From Eubacterium sp. CAG:786 (GTDB lineage: Bacteria; Bacillota; Clostridia; Oscillospirales; Ruminococcaceae), in NCBI GenBank assembly GCA_000432175.1, contig HF989376.1:1-14998 (forward strand): a stretch of 14,998 nt of DNA. The letters are read 5' to 3'. Made by a program: the position numbers and the translations under genes. The notes under the pieces are model-generated. The model was given only the letters and a program-made list of their open reading frames with translations. It did no database searches and was not told the DNA's origin. Below are positions 6,677-12,210 of this stretch, piece after piece; the stretch's first letter is position 1; each line of letters starts with the position of its first letter.

Positions 6677-6704
6677 AAGGGCTGCACATTTCTGCGCAGC
6701 CCTT
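6677..6704 (-). terminator. Terminator of secDF, possibly bidirectional
   Basis: AAGGGCTGC (6677-6685) pairs perfectly with GCAGCCCTT (6696-6704), a 9-bp stem with a 10-nt loop, 17 bp past the secDF stop. On the minus strand it is followed by ATTTATAT, a moderate U-rich tract. On the plus strand TTTGCATATTTTG follows, so it could also stop read-through from the other side. Confidence 0.75.
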
Positions 6705-6721
6705 TGCATATTTTGTTTGTT

Positions 6722-9085
6722 TTAGTTGCCCTTCTTGAGCACCTTTTCCTGAACCCAGATCCAGATAGGACCAGCCAGGCAAACGGAGCTGTAGAAGCCC
6801 ACCAGCATACCGATGGCAAGCGGAATGGAGAACGTCAGTATCGAGGTAACGCCCATGAGCGCGCACACGATAGAAACGGAGATCATCGCGCAGACCGTGG
6901 TAGCAGTCGTGATGATGGAGCGCGGCATCGTCTGGTTGATTGAGAGGTTAACAAGCTCGGAGTCGGTGAACTTTGTGCCGTACTTGGAGCGGTTCTCACG
7001 CAGACGGTCGTAGATGATGATGGTGTTGTTGATGGAGTAACCAAGCAGGGTCAGTATAACCGCCATGAAGTTGGAATCCAGCGACATGCCGCCGAAAACG
7101 TAAACCGCATAGGTTATCGCAACGTCGTGCAGCAGGCAGATGATCGCGATGATACCCGCGGAAAGACCACCGATCTTCTGGAAGCGGAACGCGATATACA
7201 CAGCCAGCAGAATGAACGCGATAACAACCGCGATAACGCAGGAGATAAGGAACGAAGTACCGGAGGAAGCGCTGACGTTCGTGGTGTCGATGTTCTCGAC
7301 ATTGTTGTCAGGGAGCGCAGCCTCTACCTTTGCGTTGATGGCGTTCAGGGTGTCGTCGTCCATCTTCTCGTCGGAAGCGAAGGAGATTACCATTGTGTTA
7401 AGCCCGCCGGTGAAGCTTGTACCGGTGGTGACGGTAACTTCCGGCACGTTTTCAAGAGACTTCACGTCGGCAGCGACCTTGGCGGTGTCAGCCTCGGTGA
7501 TCTCGCCGGTGTAGCTGTAGGTCAGCATGGAACCGCCCTTGAAGCGGATATCCACCTTAACGCCGAACACGAACGACGCGATAACAGTCAGCACGATGAC
7601 AGAAGCGGAAGCGATGACGAATATCTTTCTCTTTGAAACGAAATCCTTGCCGGCCTTTTCGGGGATCGCGGGAGTCGTGCCGCCGTCCATAACCTTGTCA
7701 GCGGAAGCGTCCTTGGCGCCGCCGTACAGCCAGGGCTTTCTGAATACCTTGAACTGGGACAGCGAAGTCACCATCATTCTGGTTGCCCAGCATGCCATGA
7801 TGAAGTTCATGATAACGCCGACCAGCAGTGTGAAGCCGAACGAGTAGATAGTACCGTCGGTGGAAGCGCCGAACCATGTGCCGAATACCAGCATCAGGAT
7901 AACAGCGACGATGATAACGGTGAGGTTGGAGTCCAGGATAGCCGTGAAGCCGCGCTGGAAGCCGTTCTTGATAGCGCCGTCGATGGTCCTGCCAGCCTTG
8001 AGCTCTTCCTTGATGCGCTCGGCGGAAAGCACGTTGCCGTCTACGCCCATACCTACCGACAGGATAATACCTGCGATACCGGGGATAGTCAGCGTGCTGC
8101 TTGCGTTGAAGCCGAAGAAGCCTGTGCATGCCGCGAACATTCCCGCGATCTGACCTGCGAGCGCGATGACTGCGACAACGCCGGGCAGACGGTAGTAAAC
8201 TATCATGAATATCGCGATAACGATGAACGCGATGACGCCTGCGATGCCCATTGCGTCACGCGCGCCGGTACCGAGTATCGGGGAGATGGTGGAGAGGTTC
8301 TTTATCTCCAGCTTGAACGGCAGAGAACCGCCGTTGATGAGGTCGGAAAGCTTCTTTGCCTCGGTGTAGCCGTCCTCGCCGGTGAAGCCGCCGGAGATGG
8401 AAGCCTGTCCGTTGGTGATGACTGCGTTAACGGAAGGAGCGCTTATCTGCTCGTCGTCCATCCAGATGGAGATACGCTTGTTCTCGTCCATTGCCCTCTG
8501 GGTGGCGTTCTTGAACGCTTCCTTACCGCTGTCGTTGAGGGTGAGGCTGACTGCGTAGCTGTTGGTGGAATTCTCATCAGCCATCGTCACGCCTGCCTTT
8601 GCGACGTCCTTGCCCTCGAGCACGAGTTCAAGGTCCTCGTAGGTCTGGCCCTCGGTGAGGTCCCCGCTGTAGCCCATGCGGAAGCTCAGCATTGCGGTGG
8701 CGCCTATCTCCTTTACTGCGTCCTCGGGGTTGAAGCTGGTGTCGTCAGCCTGCCACGGGAAGCGCACGATGATGTTGTTTGCGCCAAGGTCCTCGTAGAC
8801 CTCGTAGTCGTTGATGTTCTGGTTGACAAGACGCGTTTCGATTATCGACTTTGCAGCGTCGAGGTCGTCAGATGTGATAGGTTCTGCATAGTCGTCGGGC
8901 GCGCCGAAAGTCACGTTGACGCCGCCGCGGATATCTATGCCCCATCTTACGTCGCCGAGTCCTGCGATCACCGTTGTCTTGTTATCGCCGTACTGCGTGC
9001 TTATGCCAAGCGTGGAAAGCAGCGCGAATGCGATAATGAGTACTGCAACGACGAAGAACACGGGTCTGCCTATTCTTCTCTTCAA
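6722..9085 (-). CDS. secDF: Fused protein-export membrane protein SecDF (TTG start)
   Basis: RND-superfamily helper of SecYEG that uses the proton gradient to complete translocation. 787 aa with SecD and SecF in one chain. SecD: TM1 about 8-29, GIDIRGGVNVTF (49-60), an extracytoplasmic domain to about 265, five membrane segments, and MGVDGNVLSAERIKEEL (346-362) with the conserved Asp at 349; the family usually has Ala where Gly350 stands. A charged linker (about 446-485) leads to SecF: TM about 488-508, VDIRFKGGSML (511-521), LGYSINNTIIIYDRLREN (681-698) and INQTMPRSIITTATT (716-730), ending in basic residues. The start is TTG (9083-9085), preceded on the minus strand by GGAGTGAG about ten bases away; the nearby ATG reads into a stop. 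It has its own promoter and terminator, so it is probably monocistronic. Confidence 0.96.
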   Translation of the reverse strand: MKRRIGRPVFFVVAVLIIAFALLSTLGISTQYGDNKTTVIAGLGDVRWGIDIRGGVNVTFGAPDDYAEPITSDDLDAAKSIIETRLVNQNINDYEVYEDLGANNIIVRFPWQADDTSFNPEDAVKEIGATAMLSFRMGYSGDLTEGQTYEDLELVLEGKDVAKAGVTMADENSTNSYAVSLTLNDSGKEAFKNATQRAMDENKRISIWMDDEQISAPSVNAVITNGQASISGGFTGEDGYTEAKKLSDLINGGSLPFKLEIKNLSTISPILGTGARDAMGIAGVIAFIVIAIFMIVYYRLPGVVAVIALAGQIAGMFAACTGFFGFNASSTLTIPGIAGIILSVGMGVDGNVLSAERIKEELKAGRTIDGAIKNGFQRGFTAILDSNLTVIIVAVILMLVFGTWFGASTDGTIYSFGFTLLVGVIMNFIMACWATRMMVTSLSQFKVFRKPWLYGGAKDASADKVMDGGTTPAIPEKAGKDFVSKRKIFVIASASVIVLTVIASFVFGVKVDIRFKGGSMLTYSYTGEITEADTAKVAADVKSLENVPEVTVTTGTSFTGGLNTMVISFASDEKMDDDTLNAINAKVEAALPDNNVENIDTTNVSASSGTSFLISCVIAVVIAFILLAVYIAFRFQKIGGLSAGIIAIICLLHDVAITYAVYVFGGMSLDSNFMAVILTLLGYSINNTIIIYDRLRENRSKYGTKFTDSELVNLSINQTMPRSIITTATTVCAMISVSIVCALMGVTSILTFSIPLAIGMLVGFYSSVCLAGPIWIWVQEKVLKKGN

Positions 9086-9110
9086 AAGTAGCTCACTCCA
9101 TTTCAGTTGA

Positions 9111-9132
9111 CGGCAGAGAAACAGCCCTGCCG
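9111..9132 (-). other. Leader hairpin of secDF
   Basis: CGGCAG (9111-9116) pairs with CTGCCG (9127-9132) around a 10-nt loop, within the predicted 5' untranslated region and about 25 bp before the TTG start. No anti-structure or T-run was found. It may only stabilise the message. Confidence 0.35.
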
Positions 9133-9151
9133 AATATAATCATACTATTCT

Positions 9152-9180
9152 ATTATAATATAAAACGTAAAAATAGTCAA
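9152..9180 (-). promoter_or_regulatory. Sigma-A promoter of secDF
   Basis: On the minus strand TTGACT (9175-9180) is followed by exactly 17 bp and then TATAAT (9152-9157), a perfect -10 and a 5-of-6 -35 box. The A/T-rich spacer and upstream bases add to it. Transcription would begin near 9145 and give a leader of about 60 nt. Confidence 0.88.
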
Positions 9181-9185
9181 TAGCA

Positions 9186-9236
9186 AAATAACGGCAGTCG
9201 GAGATTTTATGCATATTTTTTCCGGCTGCGTTATTT
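9186..9236 (-). terminator. Terminator-like hairpin, probably the original end of the 9501-10103 gene
   Basis: Bases 9186-9202 pair with 9221-9236, a stem of about 15 bp with one bulged G and one G-U pair. On the minus strand the distal arm ends in TTATTTT. It sits directly upstream of the secDF -35 box. With the inserted element removed, the hairpin would overlap the stop codon of the upstream membrane-protein gene, so it was most likely that gene's terminator. Confidence 0.65.
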
Positions 9237-9240
9237 GTAC
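9235..9240. repeat. Target-site duplication, left copy (TTGTAC)
   Basis: Identical to 9505-9510. The match ends exactly at both sides: 9234 differs from 9504, and 9241 from 9511. Removing one copy with the element between them gives a sensible gene end (see the element). Confidence 0.75.
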
Positions 9241-9504
9241 CAGGCTGTCGAAAAAATCGATTTTGCCCGCGAAGCGGGCTTTTAAAATCATTTTTTGCCA
9301 CGGGTCTCCCGGGGCAAAAAACACTTCTAACCGCACAAGTGTGTTAGCGACAGCTTCGCTTTACGCTTAATTGTCGGCATAGCCGACAATGAGTGCGCGC
9401 AGTGTGCCTTTTGCCATATGGCAAAAGGCGTAAGGCTTGGCTGTGCCAAGACAGTGGTTAGGTTCGGCGAAAAAGTCCCAACGGGACTTTTTCGACGGTC
9501 TCAC
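9241..9504. mobile_element. 264-bp non-coding palindromic insertion (MITE-like)
   Basis: Bounded by a 6-bp direct repeat. The ends are imperfect inverted repeats (9242-9255 against 9488-9501, 12 of 14 matching, with GTCGAAAAA/TTTTTCGAC perfect). Inside are seven hairpins in series: 9259-9289 (GCCCGC/GCGGGC core), 9291-9321, 9346-9360, 9370-9390 (ATTGTCGGC/GCCGACAAT), 9406-9429 (perfect 24-bp palindrome), 9436-9450 (CTTGGC/GCCAAG) and 9468-9494. TTACGC (9361-9366) can also pair with GCGTAA (9428-9433), enclosing two of them in a larger branch. There is no credible coding frame, so movement would need a transposase supplied elsewhere. The class is inferred from form; I do not recognise a named family. 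It also carries the stop codon now used by the gene at 9501. Confidence 0.75.
9468..9494. terminator. Bidirectional terminator-like hairpin at the end of the insertion
   Basis: CGAAAAAGTCCC (9468-9479) pairs perfectly with GGGACTTTTTCG (9483-9494) around AAC. The A/T run on each arm gives a T5 tract in either direction. On the minus strand it lies six bases after the stop codon of the 9501-10103 gene, so it can replace the terminator displaced by the insertion. Confidence 0.65.
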
Positions 9505-10103
9505 TTGTACATGATATTGTCCTTGTTGAATTTGTCGGTGAAGCCGATGTACCAGCCAAGCTGGGTCATTACCGGTATTATCGCGTAGTAGATGAGCATG
9601 AGCGCGGGAAACAGCGGGGACATGTCGTCTATCTGGCGGTAGGCAGTCTCCACCCAGGCTTCATTCTGCAGCTCCGGCATGGGGACGAAGGTCTGTATGA
9701 ACGGGTACGCGCTGCCGCTGATGAAGCGGTAGAGATAGAACGTGTCAGCCTGCGGGAAGAACAGCTTGTTCAGCAGCAGGACTATCGTCGGCGCCGCAGC
9801 GATAACGAACATTATTATCCCGAGGAATATCCAGCGGTGGGGCGGCGGGCCGTCCACGCGGCCGTTCTTCACCAGGGAATGCTCCCTGTGGCCGTCCTGC
9901 CAGCCTGCGGTGAACATCAGCATGTGGAATATCAGCACCGAGCATATCATCGCGATGACGTTCATGAGAATGTTGAACCCGGGGTTGTCAGACTTGCTGA
10001 TGAACATGGTCAGCGCCATAGTCATGAAGAAGCACAGCACGTTGCCGAGCACGATGTAGCCTATGCCTTTCAGCAGTAGGATATAGAATGGCTGTCGTTT
10101 CAT
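9501..10103 (-). CDS. Four-helix membrane protein of unknown function
   Basis: 200 aa. Hydrophobic segments lie at about 8-34, 43-66, 90-113 and 163-187. A polar, positively charged loop lies between segments 2 and 3 (WQDGHREHSLVKNGRVDGPPPHRW), and an aromatic, Pro-rich extracytoplasmic stretch lies between 3 and 4 (PQADTFYLYRFISGSAYPF). No signal peptide is apparent, and I do not recognise a family. AAAGGAC lies five bases before the ATG. It is divergent from the gene at 10201, with a 97-bp shared upstream region. The stop TGA (9501-9503) lies within the inserted element. Without the insertion the same last residues (Met-Tyr-Lys) would be followed by TAA, so the protein is unchanged. Confidence 0.8.
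   Translation of the reverse strand: MKRQPFYILLLKGIGYIVLGNVLCFFMTMALTMFISKSDNPGFNILMNVIAMICSVLIFHMLMFTAGWQDGHREHSLVKNGRVDGPPPHRWIFLGIIMFVIAAAPTIVLLLNKLFFPQADTFYLYRFISGSAYPFIQTFVPMPELQNEAWVETAYRQIDDMSPLFPALMLIYYAIIPVMTQLGWYIGFTDKFNKDNIMYK
9505..9510. repeat. Target-site duplication, right copy (TTGTAC)
   Basis: Second copy of the 6-bp repeat flanking the insertion. On the minus strand it holds the Tyr codon and the first two bases of the final Lys codon of the adjoining gene. Confidence 0.75.
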
Positions 10104-10121
10104 TTTTTGTCCTTTCGAGGT

Positions 10122-10163
10122 GGGAATTTCCTGCGGCGGCGGGGTGTATTTCCGCGCGGGAAT
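10122..10163. promoter_or_regulatory. Two dyad sites in a divergent promoter region
   Basis: GGGAATTTCC (10122-10131) and ATTTCCGC|GCGGGAAT (10148-10163, one imperfect pair) use the same half-site words in opposite arrangement. The second lies over the -35 region of the + strand gene's promoter and abuts its extended -10. They could be operators for a dimeric regulator; only the symmetry is seen. Confidence 0.35.
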
Positions 10164-10171
10164 GATATACT
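10163..10171 (+). promoter_or_regulatory. Extended -10 promoter of the 10201 gene
   Basis: TGATATACT: a TG one base before TATACT (5 of 6 to consensus), about 30 bp upstream of the start codon. There is no matching -35 box, as tolerated for extended -10 promoters. No comparably good minus-strand promoter for the divergent gene was found. Confidence 0.6.
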
Positions 10172-10200
10172 AATCACATCTTGTTTTTTGGAGGTAAGTT

Positions 10201-10644
10201 ATGAGCGAATACAGGAACGAACAGTCAGCCGAGATACTTGGCAGCGTTTACAGGAACGCGGAAATGGCGTATGAAGCCTCTGGCGACGTGCTCAGGCGCT
10301 GTCCCAACCGCAGGCTTGCCGGGGAGATAAACGCGCAGCGCGAGCGTTACCGCGAAGTCGCAGCGCAGACCCGCAGCGAGATAGTGCGCCGCGGGGGCGT
10401 GCCGAAAGATTACCCCGGGTATGCGAAGATGATGTCGAAAATGGGCATTGCCATGCGCACCATGAACGACCGCAGCAGCAAGAACATCGCGTCGCTGATG
10501 ATAAGGGGCACCACCATGGGCATCATCGACATGCAGCATTCCGTGAACCGTTCGCACCAGGCGGAGGGGAAGATACGCAGCGACGCTCAGCAGCTCCTGC
10601 AGCGCGAGCAGGACTTCTGCGACCACCTGAAAGGCTACCTGTGA
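10201..10644 (+). CDS. Small, probably four-helix-bundle cytosolic protein
   Basis: 147 aa, soluble and almost entirely helical in pattern, with heptad-like Ala/Leu/Met spacing. Probable helices are at about 3-33, 37-65, 74-115 and 120-146. Glu, His and Asp residues occur on the helices (for example HSVNRSHQAEG and the C-terminal EQDFCDHLKGYL), reminiscent of ferritin-like/DUF2383-type bundles, but I cannot see an ExxH pair in the right place and do not claim a metal site. A GGAGGT (10190-10195) five bases before the ATG and an extended -10 promoter support a real gene. It is single and monocistronic, and function is unknown. The similarity to unnamed clostridial proteins is from memory only. 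Confidence 0.8.
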   Translation: MSEYRNEQSAEILGSVYRNAEMAYEASGDVLRRCPNRRLAGEINAQRERYREVAAQTRSEIVRRGGVPKDYPGYAKMMSKMGIAMRTMNDRSSKNIASLMIRGTTMGIIDMQHSVNRSHQAEGKIRSDAQQLLQREQDFCDHLKGYL

Positions 10645-10693
10645 TGGACGGTATGACTGCCGGGGAGAAAGTCCCCTGCGACGTCGAGGGCGC

Positions 10694-10718
10694 GCGCCAG
10701 CGGAATTCCGCACGGCGC
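10694..10718. other. GC-rich hairpin between convergent genes
   Basis: GCGCC (10694-10698) with GGCGC (10714-10718) encloses GCGG-AATT-CCGC (10700-10711). A second small stem, GGGGA/TCCCC, lies nearby around 10669-10673. No T-run follows on either strand, so the element is a weak or non-canonical terminator at best for the two genes that converge here. Confidence 0.4.
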
Positions 10719-10725
10719 TCCCCTG

Positions 10726-11685
10726 TTACCTGCCCTCCCAGTCGGGGTTGACGAGGTTGCCGCTGACGATGTTGTCGTATACTATCCCGGCGCGCCGTCG
10801 CTGTTCCTGCGCCTTGTCGCCGTTTCCGGTCATATCCATCGAGAATTCATCGCGCAGGTAAAGTCCCACGGTGTCCGGGCAGGACTTCCACCGCGCCTGG
10901 TCGGTGAAACCGGTGGTGTTCAGCTGCAGCCCGCAGCCCTGGTAAAGGGTCGCGTCCGGGTACTGTTCCGTGAAGTCCCTGAAGAACTGCGTATGCAGCG
11001 GCACTTCCTCGGTGGCGCTGACTTCCTCGGTGGCAGCCTCTTCGGTGTAGTTGTCGCTGGCGTCAGTCACCTCGTTTATCAGGCGTATTATCTGCCGGTC
11101 GGTGAGGTATAGCTGGCTGTTGCCGGTGTAGAGTTCCGCGGAGAATTTCTGCTGCTGCGCGTCGGTGTATTCATTCATGCCGTTTGAGGTGTTGAGGTCG
11201 ATGAAGTTGACACCCACGTGCACGTAGCCGTTGCCGTCAAAATCCGGGCAGTAGCGTTCCAGCGCGACTTCTATCTCGTCCACCTTGGAATACAGCCCGC
11301 TGGAGCTGGAATTCGAGATGACCAGCACGTAAAGGTCCTCTTTTTCCTGGGTGACCGTCTGCACCACCAGGAATGTCACCAGCGCCACCGCGAATATCGT
11401 TCCGCCCAGCATCCACTTGTAGTGGTAGAAGAAATTCTCGACTGCTTTCCAGCCCTTGGGCTTTTCGTATTTCGGGGGCTGGTTCTCCGGAATTTCTTCG
11501 CTTTCCTCGATAAGCCCCTGGCGCAGCTTCAGCAGTTCTGCCTTTTCGCGCTGCTGGCGCTGCTGTTCTTCCATCTCGCGGCGCACCTTTGCCATGGGGT
11601 CTTTCTTTTTGCGGCGGACGGGCTGGGGGTTCTCGTCGTCGGCGAGGATGCTTTTTATTTCTTTGTTTTCGTTGTTTTCTGGCAT
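10726..11685 (-). CDS. Single-pass membrane protein, extracytoplasmic C-terminal domain, unknown function
   Basis: 319 aa from the ATG that has CAGGAGA five bases upstream. An in-frame ATG seven codons earlier exists, but that site runs through the ribosome binding site, so the shorter form is preferred. Cytoplasmic part: an acidic Asn/Glu-rich start, a basic patch RRKKKDPMAK (about 24-33), then a Glu/Gln/Arg-rich probable coiled coil (34-65). FFYHYKW (85-91) is followed by one membrane segment at about 92-112. The external part (113-319) has Ser-rich and Glu-rich stretches, including a short repeat ATEEV-S-ATEEV, and no lipobox or catalytic motif I recognise. It lies 37 bp after the 4-TM gene (11723-12112), so probably an operon. 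Confidence 0.8.
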   Translation of the reverse strand: MPENNENKEIKSILADDENPQPVRRKKKDPMAKVRREMEEQQRQQREKAELLKLRQGLIEESEEIPENQPPKYEKPKGWKAVENFFYHYKWMLGGTIFAVALVTFLVVQTVTQEKEDLYVLVISNSSSSGLYSKVDEIEVALERYCPDFDGNGYVHVGVNFIDLNTSNGMNEYTDAQQQKFSAELYTGNSQLYLTDRQIIRLINEVTDASDNYTEEAATEEVSATEEVPLHTQFFRDFTEQYPDATLYQGCGLQLNTTGFTDQARWKSCPDTVGLYLRDEFSMDMTGNGDKAQEQRRRAGIVYDNIVSGNLVNPDWEGR

Positions 11686-11722
11686 TGTTTTCTCCTGTGG
11701 GTACATATCAACATATCAGATG

Positions 11723-12112
11723 TCATTCGGAATTCCCGTATTTTCTTACGAGATACGTCACCGGCGTCACCGTCAGCACTATCGCGGAATATATCACGAA
11801 ATAGACCATGAAGCCGCTTATATCGGCGCTGAACACAGCCCCTGCGGAAACAAGGAACGCCGCCGGCGGGAAAAGCGCGGTGAACCACCTGCGCCGGAAG
11901 TCCCACCCCGCGAAGATCGCAGCGGCAAGGCAGAACATCGGGTCCAGCGAAAAGAACAGCACGATACATACCATCATTCCCGCGCTGGGGGAAGCGCCGG
12001 CTGTTATCGCCGCGGGCAGCAGCAACATTACCGCAAGGCTGGCTGCGAGCGCGCATGCCGTCGTTATTATGTCGCGACGGTGCGATTTTATGAACGTGAG
12101 AACCTTTTCCAA
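11723..12112 (-). CDS. Small 4-TM membrane protein, unknown function (probable TTG start)
   Basis: 129 aa. A short basic N-terminus (KSHRRD) is followed by hydrophobic segments at about 14-36, 43-68, 77-95 and 98-121. FAGWDFRRRWFTALFPP joins segments 2 and 3, consistent with a positive-inside loop. The start is TTG with GAGGTGG four bases before it, a tight but usable spacing. An overlapping frame starting at an ATG 22 bp upstream gives a long Arg/His/Cys-rich product without membrane pattern and is judged a shadow. The gene follows the lysS terminator. I found no strong promoter of its own, so expression may rely on read-through or an unseen start. Confidence 0.7.
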   Translation of the reverse strand: MEKVLTFIKSHRRDIITTACALAASLAVMLLLPAAITAGASPSAGMMVCIVLFFSLDPMFCLAAAIFAGWDFRRRWFTALFPPAAFLVSAGAVFSADISGFMVYFVIYSAIVLTVTPVTYLVRKYGNSE

Positions 12113-12165
12113 CGTCCCACCTCTTTTCGGGCATAATTTTGAGTGCGAATTTAGCTGAATAAACT

Positions 12166-12193
12166 ATAAAGCCGCAAGCGACTGCGGCTTTAT
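12166..12193 (-). terminator. Intrinsic terminator after lysS
   Basis: ATAAAGCCGCA (12166-12176) pairs with TGCGGCTTTAT (12183-12193), an 11-bp stem with a 6-nt loop, 17 bp past the lysS stop. On the minus strand the distal arm and the following bases read CTTTATAGTTTATT, which is U-rich. Confidence 0.82.
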
Positions 12194-12210
12194 TATGTGT
12201 ATTTGCGGGA

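Noticed and set aside
9145..9336. 63-codon minus-strand frame overlapping the insertion and secDF promoter
   Set aside because: It crosses the element boundary, several hairpins and the promoter. It is not compatible with a conserved gene.
9241..9504. CRISPR-like array, because of the serial palindromes
   Set aside because: The palindromes differ from one another in sequence and spacing. There are no repeated units with spacers and no cas genes.
11655..12134. 159-codon frame overlapping the 4-TM gene, with an ATG start
   Set aside because: Its product is Arg/His/Cys-rich with no membrane or domain pattern, whereas the overlapping frame has four clean hydrophobic segments and a positive-inside loop.
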